A stretch of 24,510 bases of DNA from Bacillota bacterium (GTDB taxonomy: Bacteria > Eremiobacterota > SpSt-956 > JAKJGF01): positions 1 to 24,510 of the forward strand of contig JAKPQU010000310.1 of the NCBI GenBank assembly GCA_029555925.1, read 5' to 3'. Of this stretch, positions 8,851 through 18,735 are shown one piece after another (the first letter of the stretch is position 1; the number at the start of each line of letters is the position of its first letter). Both the position numbers and the translations under genes were made by a program. The notes beneath the pieces are model-generated. The model saw only the letters and a program-made list of their open reading frames with translations, did no database searches and was not told where the DNA came from.

Positions 8851-9978
8851 TTAATTTACAGGTAAAGTAAAATAAAACCTCGACCCTTTTCCTTTTTTAC
8901 TTTCAACACCTATTGTACCTTTATGTCCTTCTACTATTTTCTTTGTTATAGCAAGACCCAGACCTGTACTTGTTTCATTACCCGTAGGTTTTACACTGAC
9001 CCGCTGAAATTCCTTGAATAACTTTGATAATTCAGCATCAGGAATCCCCTGACCTTCATCTATAACATCTGTAACTATATAATTATCTTTCATTTTAACG
9101 TCAATAGTTATTGTTGTATTTTTATTAGAAAATTTCACAGCATTACCGATTAAATTATTCATAACCTGAGTCATTTTATCTCTGTCAAACAATATCTCAG
9201 GCAGATTATCTTCATAAATAAAATTAATCTTTATATTTTTTTTATCTGATAATATTCTATTCATTTTTATATTATATGTTAAAAAATCCATATAATCCTG
9301 TTTCTGCATATTAAGTGTAAGTTTACCTGCTTCTATTGCAGTTATATCCAGTATATCACTCAGGAGCCTATTCATATAATTAACGAGATATTGTGTATCT
9401 TTTAAAATATCAATCTGCTCTTCTGTAAGATTTTCCATTAATATATTTAATAAAAATTCTATATTCATCTGCATCGTTGCAATAGGACTTCTGATATCAT
9501 GTGCTGCAATACCAAGTAATTTATTTTTTAATTTATTTAATTCTTTCAGTTCTTTTACATATTCTTTTTCTTTATCAAACAATTTTTTCAATTTAATATG
9601 GGTTTTTACTCTTGCCATAAGTTCTGTTGAATTAAAAGGTTTTGTTACATAATCAACAGATCCGGCATTAAATCCTTTTACTATATCTTCCATTTCAGTT
9701 TTAGCAGTTAAAAATATGACAGGAATATCTCTGGTTCTATCATTTTCTTTTAATATCTTACATGTTTCATAACCGTCCATTTCAGGCATCATAATATCAA
9801 GCAAAATAATATCCGGTAAAACATCTGAAATTCTCTCAAGAGCTTCTTTTCCATTTTCAGCAATAATAATATCGTAACCTTCATTATTTAATATATTCCC
9901 AAGAAGCTGAATATTTTTAGGGACATCGTCTACTATTAATACCAGTGGTATTTCCTGCTTTTCTTTATTATTATTCAT
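8851..9978 (-). CDS. Receiver-histidine kinase (REC-HisKA-HATPase)
   Basis: The 375-residue protein has an N-terminal receiver (about 12-125) with acidic pair Asp17/Asp18, phospho-acceptor Asp61 in LLDIMMPEMDG and Lys113 in TKPF. A helical linker (about 128-155) leads to HisKA with LLGIAAHDIRSP (His160) and a HATPase_c domain ending in STGLGLAITKKIVEGH. There is no sensor, membrane segment or output domain, so the kinase is probably controlled through phosphorylation of its own receiver. It starts 33 bases after the stop of the 2087-residue multi-kinase and has a good Shine-Dalgarno (AAGGAG, 8 bases before ATG), so the two are very likely co-transcribed. Inference: it receives phosphate from the multi-kinase. 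Its final target is not in the window. Confidence 0.93.
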   Translation of the reverse strand: MNNNKEKQEIPLVLIVDDVPKNIQLLGNILNNEGYDIIIAENGKEALERISDVLPDIILLDIMMPEMDGYETCKILKENDRTRDIPVIFLTAKTEMEDIVKGFNAGSVDYVTKPFNSTELMARVKTHIKLKKLFDKEKEYVKELKELNKLKNKLLGIAAHDIRSPIATMQMNIEFLLNILMENLTEEQIDILKDTQYLVNYMNRLLSDILDITAIEAGKLTLNMQKQDYMDFLTYNIKMNRILSDKKNIKINFIYEDNLPEILFDRDKMTQVMNNLIGNAVKFSNKNTTITIDVKMKDNYIVTDVIDEGQGIPDAELSKLFKEFQRVSVKPTGNETSTGLGLAITKKIVEGHKGTIGVESKKGKGSRFYFTLPVN

Positions 9979-10011
9979 AAAATGTTCTCCTTAATATTTA
10001 ACTGCAGGTAA

Positions 10012-13000
10012 TTACAATTTTTTAATTTCATCTATAAAACCTAGAAAGGAATTAAACTGTTCTTTTATTTTTTTATTATCAAAGTTCCCTGCATGATGTA
10101 ATAAATCCTCTCCCCATTCTACAAGTTGTTTTACGTTATATTTTTCACCTAACCCTGCTATTTCTTCTCCAAAACCTCGAATATTACTGATAATAAATTT
10201 TTGTTGTATAACATGCCATTTATTTATCATATCTTTCTCTAAAATTTTCAAAAGCTCAGGAAGTTTATCCTTTATTTCTTCAGGGAAATTATTTACCGGC
10301 TTACTATCAGTTTCTTTAATATGTTGTTTTTTCCAGGGCAGATACTTAATAAGTGTTTCCAATAATTTTTTTCTGCTCAGAGGTTTATATAAACACTCAT
10401 TACAGCCTGATTTTATTATATTATTTTCAAAATCCTTCATAGCAGAAGCAGTAAGTATAATTACAGGAATATCCTTGAGATATTCATCGTCTTTTAATAT
10501 TCTTGTTGCTTCCAATCCATTCATAACAGGCATTTTTATATCCATAATTATAATATCAGGTTTATATTTTTTTGTAAATTCAATTCCTTCTCTTCCATTT
10601 TCAGCTTCCAGAATATTTAAAGGTGAAAAAGAAAGATATCCCTTCAGAAGATTTCTATTAGATTCTATATCATCTACTATAAGTACGTTAGCAGGTTCAA
10701 ATATAATATCATCTATGTTCTCTCCTGTTTGAATGTCATATTCGTCAAATTTATCTGCCTGTAAAACATCTTTTAACATCACAGAAAAAGTACTCCCTTT
10801 TCCTACCTCACTTTCTAACGTAATTTTACCATTCATCATTTCTACAAGTCTTTTTGTAATAGTAAGGCCAAGACCGGTTCCGCCGTATTTTATCTGACTC
10901 TGACCTTCCTGCTGCCTGAAAGCCTGAAAAACTAATTCTTTCTGATCAGGCTCTATGCCTCTACCTGTATCACTGACAGAAAAAATAAGGTCAAATTTAT
11001 CTTCTTCCCTGTATTCTTTAGCTACAGATAGCTTAATAAGACCTCCTCTGTCGGTAAATTTTATGGCATTACCTAAAAGATTAAACAAAATCTGCCTTAT
11101 TCTGACTTCATCAAGGAGTAAATATTCCGGTATATCCGTTTTAAATTCTATTATCAGTTCTAGTTCCTTTTCATTGATTTTTTGAGAAAAAATATGTTTT
11201 ATTTCATTAAAAACAGCATGTATATTTACAGGTTTATAATTTATTTCAAGTTTTCCGGCTTCTATTTTGGATAAATCCAGTATATCATTAATAAGACTTA
11301 AAAGAGTCTTTCCGCTTGAAGAAATTGCAGATAAATACTGTTTCTGTTGCTCATCTTTTATTTTACCTTCCAGTAACTCTGTAAAGCCAAGTATGGCATT
11401 CATTGGAGTTCTTATTTCATGACTCATATTTGCAAGAAATGTACTTTTAGCCTTTGTTGCAGCCTCTGCTGCATCTTTAGCAAGCCTGAGTTCTTCAGCA
11501 TGTTTTTTCTCTGTAACATCTTCCAAAAGACCTTCGTAATAAAGAACATGTTCATATTCATCCTGAATTTTATGAGCATTGACTGAAAGCCATAGAATAT
11601 CACCATTTTTTTTATAAGCTTTATATTCGAAATTCTTTACTCTTCCGTATTCTCCCATAATGGTCTGAAATTCTTTATATTTCTTCATATCTACAAAGTG
11701 ATATTCCATTATACTGTAACTGCTTTTTAATAATTCATCTACGGAAGAATAACCTAAAATATTAACAAAGGCCGAATTTACAGTTAACAATCTTCCGTCT
11801 TTTTTCAACTGAAATATCCCTTCTGTAGAATTTTCAAAAATACTGACATATTTTCTGTAAAGACGTGAATTTTCAATAGAAATAGCGGCCTGAGAAGCAA
11901 AAATTTGAAGAACTTTAATTCTATCAGGAGTAAATGTTCCTTTAATATTATTATTCTCAAGATATAAAACTCCGATAAGATTGTTTTGTCTAATAATGGG
12001 AATACATAATATTGCAGCAGGTTTCATTTCTATAATATATTCATCTCCCGTGAATATGCCTTCTTCCGAAGGATCTGACAATATTATATATTCCCCTGTT
12101 CTTGCCACATAATTAACAACAGCAGAAGAAAGTCTATCACAGGAATCGACTGGAATAGTAATATTCTCTTTATTTTTATCATTAAAGAAAACACTGTATT
12201 CTACAAATAGATTACCTTCTCTGTTTAAAATCAAGAAACCTTTTTCTGCTCCTGCATTTTCCATTACTATATCCATGAGTTTTTGTAATAATTCCTTATG
12301 ATTTATTTCTCCGGAAATAGCCTGAGAAGCCTTTATAACTGAAAATAAATCAAGCATTTCTCCTGTATTTTCAGTTGTAGGTGTTATACTGGATACAGTT
12401 TTACCGGTGGACTTATAAAATCTGTCTGTAAATAATAATTTATATCTTTCCTCAAGGTCCTGCACCTTTCTTTTTGCCCCCCATCTTAAATAACAATATC
12501 TGGCATCTATTATAAATGTTCTTGCTATATTAATCTTATTTCTGGAAAGATAAAATTTGCCTGCAAGTTCACAGGAAAGAGCCTCTTCATTAATATATTC
12601 ATATTTTTTTGCAAGAGCTATAGCTTTATCATAAAAATCCATAGCCTTTATATCCTGACCTGAAACATTCATTTTCTCGGCTTCTACAAGGTAAAATTTA
12701 TGAAGATAATTATCAGGTATACATTCAGACCATTTTTTTAACTCTTTCTGATTTCTATAAACTTTTTTTAATAAAATCTTCTTTTGATACTTATCAGAAG
12801 AGTTATAAACAGCAAGATAAGCTAAGGAAGTATAAAAATAATGAACCGGCAGAGCCAGTATTTTTATAGATAATTCTGAAATTTTCTCAAAATTATTTGC
12901 ATTATCCAGTGCTTCAGAATAATTATAGAATAGATAAGAAAGAAGTAATTTATTTAAATAAAGGGTATATAAGATATTTTTATTACCCGATTTTTCACAG

Positions 13001-16000
13001 AGTGGCAACATTTCTGTTTTGTCATAAAAATCACCTTTTATTACATGAGGATTGTTCGATGTACCTGATAAATTTATTATTACCTGATGATAAATACTGT
13101 TAACCTGAGCAGTTTCATCTCTTTTAATATCATGTAGATTTTTTGTAATTGTCCTTATTTCTTTTTCAAGTTCTGTCAATTCTTTTCCCGTAAAAAAAGA
13201 CCTGTTAAAATAACATACCAGAGAAATATAAGCATAATCAAAATCTCCTGTTTCAAGACCTATTCTGTAAGCTTCTAAAAAAGGCTCAATTGTATCTTTT
13301 ATATGAAATTTCCAGTGTCTTAAAATATTAAAAAGAAAGAGAACTTTTGTCTTTATATCTTTATTATTAAATTTTTCCAGGAGTTTTAATGAAAGTCTGC
13401 CTATTTCATAACTTATTTTATATCCACCCCGTACAACAGCCCGGCCAACAGCGTAACCGACATAACCATAGGCAGACAATGGACTGTTTCCATATTTAAG
13501 ACTTAACCTTATCATAGTCATAAAAATAATTGGTACAAAATTAAAGGATAAATGGACTGAAGAAGAAAGCATACAGGTAAGAATACGCATTGCAGCAAGT
13601 TTTTCCGGATCTGTCATATCAGGTAAATAAATCAGTTCATCAATTTTCTTTCTTAAAATCAAAAAATCAGTAATAATACCATTTTTAATTATATCAAAAA
13701 ATGAAGGATTTTCAGGAAAGTTTATCTTTAAAGCTCTGAGAACCGATATGGAAATAGAGCATCCTTCTAAAAATTTATTACTGGCAATACATGATAGTAT
13801 TTTAATTTCATAAGCTTTTATTTTATCAAGAATTGATCGTCCATTTTTTAAAATTATATCAATAAAAGCTTCAGCCTCTTTCAAGTTATTATTAAGATAA
13901 GCAGCTTCACAGGCTTCCTGATATAAAGAAAGAATAAGTTCATAACGGTCATTCCAGTCGTTAAGAGAGACATGATTTATAGCCACTTTAAGGTAAGAAA
14001 GTGCAATATCACATGCCATGGATGTTCTGGCCTTCTTTCCTGCCATTAAATTTAATTCTATATATTTATATAATTCCCGGGAAGAAGCTGCAGAAGCAAT
14101 ACTGTAATTAAAATGATTTACTATATCAAAAATTTTTTCCTCCATTTTATGAGAAAACGTGTTATATAAAAAATTACCTGTTTTTAAATGGAATAGCTTT
14201 CTATTTTCTTCAGAAATAAGAGAATAAACCGATTGTTTTATGCCACTATGAGAAAACCTGTATTTAATTTCTTCTATATATTCATCATCCAGTTCTATTA
14301 ACTGTTCTCTTAAAGGAAAAACCAGACCTTCTGAAATAGCTTCTTTCATGTATCTGTATATATTGTAAGGTGATTGTTCCGATATTACAGAAAGGGTCAT
14401 AAGATCAAACTCATTTCCAATAAATGATGCATATTCAAGTATTTCAATCGTTTCTCTACTTAATGACGTAAGTTTTTTAGAAAGATATGTTACCATATTA
14501 TCAGTAATATTCTGAATTCTAATCTCTTTTATATCACAGTGGTAATATCTGTCACCGGTATCAATTTTAATTAATTGTTTTTTATAAAGAAATTTGAGAA
14601 ATTCTTTTATAAAAAAAGGGTTACCTCCTGTCTTTTCTATTATAATTTCAGATAAATCCTTTATAGAGTCACAGCGGTGATGAAGTGTATCACCGATAAA
14701 AGATACAACTGAGTCAGACGGGAGAGGAGAAAGATTAATTTCTTTATTTATCATATCTTCTTTTTTCAATTTATTAATAATAACTGTAAGGGCATCATTG
14801 TCTTCGTTATTCCTGTAGGCTCCTATAAGAAAAAAATATTTAATTTTATCATTTGTCAGAAATAATTCAATCAATTTAACGGAAGATAAATCTATCCACT
14901 GAAGATCATCTAAAAATAAAACAAGAGGCTTATCATGTGCAAAAATTGAAATAAAATTCTGAAAGGCCAGGTTAAATCTATTCTGACTTTCTAAAATCCC
15001 AACATCTTCGATAGAAGGCTGTTCTCCTGTTATTAATTTCAGTTCAGGAATAACATCTATAATGAGCTTTACATTCGCTCCCAGAGAGGAAAGTATTTTT
15101 TCTTTCCATGATAAAAGATTTTCCTCTTTTTCAGAGAGAATTCTATGAATAAGTTCTCTCAGTGCTGAAATTATTGCACTGTAAGGAATACGTTGAAATT
15201 CATCAAATTTTCCTGACAGAAAAAAACATTTATATTTAGTAACAATTTTAGAAAATTCCATTACAAGAGAAGACTTCCCCGTACCTGGATAACCTGAAAC
15301 AAAAACAACCTGTTTTTCACCCGGAGCCATACTGTTAAAACAATCAATCATCATAATAAGCTCATCATTTCTTCCATATAATTTTTGAGGAATAATGAGT
15401 CTTCCCGGTAGTTCACCTGTATTTACAGGAAACGGTTTTATCTCTCCAGATTTTTTTAGCTGTCTCAAACATTCTTCAAGGTCTTCTTTGACCCCTGTAG
15501 CACTCTGATAACGATCTTCAGGGTTCTTTGCCAGAAGCTTTAATATAATATCAGAAATAGCTACAGGAATGTGTTTGCTACATTCTGATGGAGGAACAGG
15601 ATTTTTAGCTATATGACAGTGTATAATCTCAAGTATATCTTCTGATTCAAAAGGTACTTTTCCTGTAATCATTTCATAAAAAGTAACACCGAGAGAATAA
15701 AGATCGGTACGATAGTCTATAGATCGATTCATTTTTCCTGTTTGTTCAGGAGAAATATAAGGAATGGTTCCGGATATAAAATAAGGATTTCTTATATCAA
15801 AAGCTTCTTCCTGTAATGATGTGGATAAACCAAAATCGATAATCTTAATAACATCTGTTTCAGAATTAAAAATAATATTTGACGGATTAAGGTCTTTATG
15901 GGTAATATTAAGCAGGTGAATATGGCTCAGTATATCAGCAATATTAATAGCAATTACTAAAAACTCTTCAATATAGAAGGGTCTTGATTTTATAAACTCT

Positions 16001-16275
16001 TTAAGTGATTTTCCGTTACAATCTTCAAGTATAATAACAGGACTGTTGTTATACTTTATAAGATCATAGGCCTTTATTACACCCGGCAGTTCTATAGACT
16101 TTAAAATATTATACTCATGTTTATATATAAACAATTCTTCTGAAGCAGGATAATCTTTTTTCAGGAATTTTAAAATAACAGGAGTATCATTGTGGAAACC
16201 TCTATAAACCAGAGTACGTTCACTTTCATAAATGATGGAACTTAGCTCATAAGAAGGTAAAGAAATAAAATTCAT
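10012..16275 (-). CDS. Giant multi-sensor multi-kinase (Ser/Thr kinase, AAA ATPase, GAF, PAS, histidine kinase, receiver)
   Basis: The 2087-residue protein joins eukaryotic-like and two-component signalling. Residues about 1-275 are a Ser/Thr kinase domain with Lys36, catalytic loop HKDLNPSN (126-133), DFG (147-149) and SPEQ; the glycine loop is degenerate. Residues about 295-650 form an ATPase module with Walker [10 protein letters not shown] (328-336) and Walker B LVLFLDD (451-457). A long helical region (about 700-1290) is followed by GAF (about 1330-1480), PAS (about 1495-1600), HisKA with [10 protein letters not shown] (His1619), HATPase_c ([18 protein letters not shown]) and a receiver (Asp1912 in IMDIKMP). 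The last ~90 residues resemble an HPt bundle but lack the usual phospho-histidine motif. This architecture is known from cyanobacterial and proteobacterial 'multi-kinases'. Its ATG overlaps the stop of the upstream ABC gene (ATGA). The signal is unknown. No membrane segments are seen. Confidence 0.94.
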   Translation of the reverse strand: MNFISLPSYELSSIIYESERTLVYRGFHNDTPVILKFLKKDYPASEELFIYKHEYNILKSIELPGVIKAYDLIKYNNSPVIILEDCNGKSLKEFIKSRPFYIEEFLVIAINIADILSHIHLLNITHKDLNPSNIIFNSETDVIKIIDFGLSTSLQEEAFDIRNPYFISGTIPYISPEQTGKMNRSIDYRTDLYSLGVTFYEMITGKVPFESEDILEIIHCHIAKNPVPPSECSKHIPVAISDIILKLLAKNPEDRYQSATGVKEDLEECLRQLKKSGEIKPFPVNTGELPGRLIIPQKLYGRNDELIMMIDCFNSMAPGEKQVVFVSGYPGTGKSSLVMEFSKIVTKYKCFFLSGKFDEFQRIPYSAIISALRELIHRILSEKEENLLSWKEKILSSLGANVKLIIDVIPELKLITGEQPSIEDVGILESQNRFNLAFQNFISIFAHDKPLVLFLDDLQWIDLSSVKLIELFLTNDKIKYFFLIGAYRNNEDNDALTVIINKLKKEDMINKEINLSPLPSDSVVSFIGDTLHHRCDSIKDLSEIIIEKTGGNPFFIKEFLKFLYKKQLIKIDTGDRYYHCDIKEIRIQNITDNMVTYLSKKLTSLSRETIEILEYASFIGNEFDLMTLSVISEQSPYNIYRYMKEAISEGLVFPLREQLIELDDEYIEEIKYRFSHSGIKQSVYSLISEENRKLFHLKTGNFLYNTFSHKMEEKIFDIVNHFNYSIASAASSRELYKYIELNLMAGKKARTSMACDIALSYLKVAINHVSLNDWNDRYELILSLYQEACEAAYLNNNLKEAEAFIDIILKNGRSILDKIKAYEIKILSCIASNKFLEGCSISISVLRALKINFPENPSFFDIIKNGIITDFLILRKKIDELIYLPDMTDPEKLAAMRILTCMLSSSVHLSFNFVPIIFMTMIRLSLKYGNSPLSAYGYVGYAVGRAVVRGGYKISYEIGRLSLKLLEKFNNKDIKTKVLFLFNILRHWKFHIKDTIEPFLEAYRIGLETGDFDYAYISLVCYFNRSFFTGKELTELEKEIRTITKNLHDIKRDETAQVNSIYHQVIINLSGTSNNPHVIKGDFYDKTEMLPLCEKSGNKNILYTLYLNKLLLSYLFYNYSEALDNANNFEKISELSIKILALPVHYFYTSLAYLAVYNSSDKYQKKILLKKVYRNQKELKKWSECIPDNYLHKFYLVEAEKMNVSGQDIKAMDFYDKAIALAKKYEYINEEALSCELAGKFYLSRNKINIARTFIIDARYCYLRWGAKRKVQDLEERYKLLFTDRFYKSTGKTVSSITPTTENTGEMLDLFSVIKASQAISGEINHKELLQKLMDIVMENAGAEKGFLILNREGNLFVEYSVFFNDKNKENITIPVDSCDRLSSAVVNYVARTGEYIILSDPSEEGIFTGDEYIIEMKPAAILCIPIIRQNNLIGVLYLENNNIKGTFTPDRIKVLQIFASQAAISIENSRLYRKYVSIFENSTEGIFQLKKDGRLLTVNSAFVNILGYSSVDELLKSSYSIMEYHFVDMKKYKEFQTIMGEYGRVKNFEYKAYKKNGDILWLSVNAHKIQDEYEHVLYYEGLLEDVTEKKHAEELRLAKDAAEAATKAKSTFLANMSHEIRTPMNAILGFTELLEGKIKDEQQKQYLSAISSSGKTLLSLINDILDLSKIEAGKLEINYKPVNIHAVFNEIKHIFSQKINEKELELIIEFKTDIPEYLLLDEVRIRQILFNLLGNAIKFTDRGGLIKLSVAKEYREEDKFDLIFSVSDTGRGIEPDQKELVFQAFRQQEGQSQIKYGGTGLGLTITKRLVEMMNGKITLESEVGKGSTFSVMLKDVLQADKFDEYDIQTGENIDDIIFEPANVLIVDDIESNRNLLKGYLSFSPLNILEAENGREGIEFTKKYKPDIIIMDIKMPVMNGLEATRILKDDEYLKDIPVIILTASAMKDFENNIIKSGCNECLYKPLSRKKLLETLIKYLPWKKQHIKETDSKPVNNFPEEIKDKLPELLKILEKDMINKWHVIQQKFIISNIRGFGEEIAGLGEKYNVKQLVEWGEDLLHHAGNFDNKKIKEQFNSFLGFIDEIKKL

Positions 16276-17246
16276 GTTGAAATTTCCTTACGGACTGTGT
16301 GACAAGCCACATAATGATCTTTTTTTATTTCTACCAAATCCGGTTCTTTTTCCATGCAGATTTCTTCTTTAAGCCAGCATCTGGTTCTAAACCTGCATCC
16401 TGAAGGAATATCTACATTACCCGGCACATCTCCTTCAAGTAATATACGATTATTAATATTATCAGGATCCGGTATGGCAGATAAAAGAGCTTTTGTATAG
16501 GGATGAAGGGGATTATCATACAGTTCTTCAGAAGGTGCAATTTCCATTAATTTTCCCAGATACATAACTCCTACTCTGTTACTTATATGTTTTACTACAC
16601 TTAAATCATGAGATATAAACAGATAAGTCAGTTCCATTTCTTTCTGTAAATCAGAAAGAAGATTTATAATCTGGGCCTGAATTGATACATCAAGAGCCGA
16701 AACAGGCTCGTCTGCAATAATAAATCGAGGGTTTACAGAAAGAGCTCTTGCAATTCCTATTCTCTGTCTCTGACCTCCGCTGAATTCATGAGGATAACGG
16801 TTTATATGAGCCTGGCTGAGACCAACTTTATTTAACAGTTCTTTAATTTTTGAAGTTCTCTCTTTCCCTGATGCAAGACAGTGAATATCCATCGGTTCAC
16901 CTATAATATCCCCTACTGTCATACGGGGATTAAGTGAAGCATAGGGATCCTGAAATATTACCTGAATCTCTTTTCTGAGTTTATTCATATCTCCGGATTT
17001 TAACTCAAGAATATTCCTGTCATTAAAGAATATTTTACCTTCAGTCGGTTCAATAAGACGGAGTATTAATTTCCCTGCAGTGCTTTTTCCACAGCCGCTT
17101 TCCCCAACAAGTCCCAGGGTTTCTCCTTTTTTAATAGAAAAACTTATACCATCAACTGCTTTTACATAGCCTGTTACTTTAGAAAATATGATGCCCTTAT
17201 TTACAGGGAAATACTTTTTGAGTCCTTTAACTGTTAATAGATTCAT
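16272..17246 (-). CDS. oppF: Oligopeptide/dipeptide ABC transporter ATP-binding protein (OppF/DppF type)
   Basis: This 324-residue ATPase belongs to the peptide/nickel importer subfamily. It shows Walker [10 protein letters not shown] (48-56), Q-loop Gln99 ([12 protein letters not shown]), signature SGGQRQR (156-162), Walker B FIIADE with Asp179/Glu180, D-loop SALD and switch His213. The C-terminal oligopeptide-type extension ([15 protein letters not shown]) carries four cysteines (284, 290, 297, 315), a conserved pattern that may bind an iron-sulfur cluster in some family members. The length is normal. OppF works as a pair with OppD, two permeases and a binding protein, but none is in the window: downstream comes the multi-kinase (4-base overlap), upstream the replication-origin region. 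If this gene starts the operon it has no obvious Shine-Dalgarno before its ATG. The symbol reflects family rather than known substrate. Confidence 0.9.
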   Translation of the reverse strand: MNLLTVKGLKKYFPVNKGIIFSKVTGYVKAVDGISFSIKKGETLGLVGESGCGKSTAGKLILRLIEPTEGKIFFNDRNILELKSGDMNKLRKEIQVIFQDPYASLNPRMTVGDIIGEPMDIHCLASGKERTSKIKELLNKVGLSQAHINRYPHEFSGGQRQRIGIARALSVNPRFIIADEPVSALDVSIQAQIINLLSDLQKEMELTYLFISHDLSVVKHISNRVGVMYLGKLMEIAPSEELYDNPLHPYTKALLSAIPDPDNINNRILLEGDVPGNVDIPSGCRFRTRCWLKEEICMEKEPDLVEIKKDHYVACHTVRKEIST

Positions 17247-17519
17247 TTGTTTTTTTATAAAAATTTCTATAACTTTAAATTATTTAGATAAACTGACTCT
17301 ACATTATAGTGTATTTCATAACTTATTAGAATTTAAGTTGTCGTGACGCGTAACGCGTAACGCGTGACGGGTTTAATCCCTGCGCATTACGCTTTACGCA
17401 TCACGAGGTCATTATTTATGGATAGTTATGAAACTAACTATAAAATTATGATTTTATAATAATTATATCCCGTTACAAAAAAATAGTAAATAAAAAAAAT
17501 TACAAAAAAAATTATACAC
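17247..17519. other. AT-rich spacer between oppF and the DnaA-box region
   Basis: It contains the MITE-like family A copy (17304-17443) and then about 75 bp of nearly pure A/T with A-runs leading into the first DnaA-box-like site. It should include the promoter of the leftward oppF/kinase operon, but I cannot point to a strong one. Confidence 0.5.
17304..17443. repeat. MITE-like repeat family A, copy 1
   Basis: The terminal inverted repeats are TTATAGTGTATTTCATAACT (17304-17323) and AGTTATGAAACTAACTATAA (17424-17443). The second, reverse-complemented, matches the first at 17 of 20 positions. Inside, TCGTGACGCGTAACGCGTAACG (split: TCGTGACGCGT then AACGCGTAACG) pairs with a matching arm ending CATCACGA near 17405, giving a long imperfect hairpin. 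A second copy with the same ends lies at 21838-21964. There is no coding capacity, and no target-site duplication is certain. Confidence 0.75.
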
Positions 17520-17530
17520 TTTTCCACAGG

Positions 17531-17603
17531 CTATAATATAATAATATAATATATATATATATATAGTAGTAGTAGTAATAGGTACCTGTGGATATGTGGA
17601 TAA
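17531..17603 (+). promoter_or_regulatory. DNA unwinding element, DnaA-trio array and adjacent DnaA boxes
   Basis: An A/T-only tract (about 17532-17564, ending in a long AT alternation) is followed by TAG TAG TAG TAG TAA TAG (17564-17581), then GC-richer GGTACC, then TGTGGATAT (17587-17595) and TGTGGATAA (17595-17603), which overlap by one base. In the basal unwinding system the order is DnaA box, GC-rich spacer, DnaA-trio of 3'-GAT-5' type units, then AT-rich DNA. Read on the complementary strand, this site matches that order and polarity. It predicts where DnaA loads onto single-stranded DNA and where melting begins. Confidence 0.85.
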
Positions 17604-18059
17604 CTCATTTTATAATTATATAAACTATTATAAATTCTAATTATTGTATTTTTTACGATCTGTGGATAACCCTGTGGATAAGCTGTGAATAGTTATCCAC
17701 ATGTCCACAGATTTTTTTTCATGGGGTCGCCATCCACAGGCTATCCACAGGCTATCCACAGAGTTATCCACAGGTTATCCACAGGTAAAACAGTTAAAAT
17801 TGTTTTTATTGTAATGTAAAAACAGTTAAAATTTTTATACAAAGTAACATGTTATGTAGAAAAAAATTTGATAATATTAAAAAAAATATGTAAAATTTTT
17901 TTTATTTTTTTATCCACAGGCTATAAATTATTATATTTTATGGTATTTTAGATTTATCCACAGCTTATTCACAGAGTTATCCACAGGTTATCCACAGATA
18001 AAATTTTTGTAAAATTTATTCACAGAAAAATAATTTATATTTTATGAACATTTTCAGAG

Positions 18060-18215
18060 TTATCCACAGGTTATCCACAGGTTATCCACAGAGTTATCAA
18101 CAGGTTATCCACAGGGTTATCCACAGGTAAATAGTTTATATTTTATGCGTATTTTAGTAATTATCCACAGGTTATCCACAGGTTATCCACAGAGTTATCA
18201 ACAGGTTATCCACAG
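18060..18215 (+). repeat. Duplicated block of 11-bp-phased DnaA boxes
   Basis: A 55-bp block at 18060-18114 recurs without a difference at 18161-18215, an offset of 101 bp. Each block has three perfect boxes at exact 11-bp steps, a variant TTATCAACA, and another perfect box. The shared variant box shows recent duplication rather than independent arrival. The motif TTATATTTTATG precedes box groups at 17931, 18035 and 18136, giving a higher-order unit of about 101-104 bp. Confidence 0.9.
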
Positions 18216-18508
18216 AAAATTTTTTATATGGTTATCCACAGGATAAAAATGTTGTTCTATAAAGATTTATATGGTTATCCACAGGCTATCCACAGGTTTT
18301 TCACAGGGTTATCCACAGGTTATCCACAGAAAAAAAATTATATAGTTATCCACATGGTAAGAAATGTTATTATATAATAGTTTATATTATTATTTACAGG
18401 TTATCCACAGGATTATCCACAGGTTATCCACAGAGTTATCCACAGGGACAGGGATTATCAGGATTTTTTTTTGATTACCGGAATGATTTTTTTATAATCC
18501 TATATAAA

Positions 18509-18621
18509 GTTATCCACTTGTACACAGATTTATCCACAGAAAAGCGAAAGTTATCCACTTGTACACAGATTTATCCACAGAAAAGCGAAAGTTATCCACT
18601 TGTACACAGACTTATCCACAG
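18509..18621 (+). repeat. 41-bp tandem iteron-like repeat (about 2.7 units)
   Basis: Units start at 18509, 18550 and 18591, exactly 41 bp apart; the third is cut short after 31 bp. Each holds TTATCCACT joined by one shared T to TTGTACACA, then a perfect TTATCCACA. The first two units end in GAAAAGCGAAA. The third differs by one base (AGACTTATCC instead of AGATTTATCC). This block forms the right edge of the origin region. Confidence 0.92.
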
Positions 18622-18657
18622 AAAAAATTATAAAAAAAATTCTGTTATATTTTCATC

Positions 18658-18686
18658 CTGAAAATCCCGGTCAAAAATGCTATAAT
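18658..18686 (+). promoter_or_regulatory. Probable sigma-70 promoter of the histidine phosphatase gene
   Basis: CTGAAA (18658-18663, 4 of 6 against TTGACA) and a perfect TATAAT (18681-18686) are separated by 17 bp. They lie 50 bp upstream of the phosphatase start, outside the DnaA-box cluster but only about 40 bp from the last box, so DnaA binding could influence it. Confidence 0.6.
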
Positions 18687-18735
18687 AAACGGTATAAAAA
18701 TTCACAGCATGATAAAAAACAGGGAGTTTTATATA

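Larger units (their letters stand above)
17520..18620. other. oriC: Probable chromosomal replication origin (oriC) with giant DnaA-box cluster
   Basis: A hand count finds 31 perfect TTATCCACA boxes: 28 on the plus strand between 17693 and 18620, and 3 on the minus strand at 17595, 17661 and 17673. About 20 near matches (TTTTCCACA, CTATCCACA, TTATTCACA, TTATCAACA, TTATCCACT, TTTTTCACA, TTGTACACA) lie among them. The left end has an AT-rich tract, a DnaA-trio array, GGTACC and two boxes, the layout of the basal unwinding system described in Bacillus subtilis. Box-free AT-rich spacers occur at about 17787-17909 and elsewhere. Established origins usually have around 5-20 boxes, so this one is extreme. 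No dnaA, dnaN, gidA/mnmG or parAB is adjacent; the flanks are oppF and a histidine phosphatase gene. A DnaA-titration locus is the main alternative, but the unwinding-element architecture favours oriC. Confidence 0.85.

Noticed and set aside
15820..15828. Isolated perfect DnaA box inside the multi-kinase gene
   Set aside because: One TGTGGATAA within coding sequence is expected by chance in AT-rich DNA and is not clustered.
17520..18620. CRISPR array
   Set aside because: The region is full of short direct repeats, but they are 9-11 bp, irregularly spaced, partly tandem, and without unique spacers of uniform size. They match the DnaA-box consensus, and no cas gene is present.
17520..18620. 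Plasmid iteron origin
   Set aside because: There is no Rep initiator or partition gene nearby, the flanking genes include chromosomal-type rpoN, and the repeats are DnaA boxes rather than Rep iterons. The 41-bp block remains iteron-like in layout only.
18709..18735. Earlier start for the histidine phosphatase
   Set aside because: The upstream ATG lacks a ribosome site, whereas GGGAG is well placed before the ATG at 18736, and the family motif begins soon after that start.
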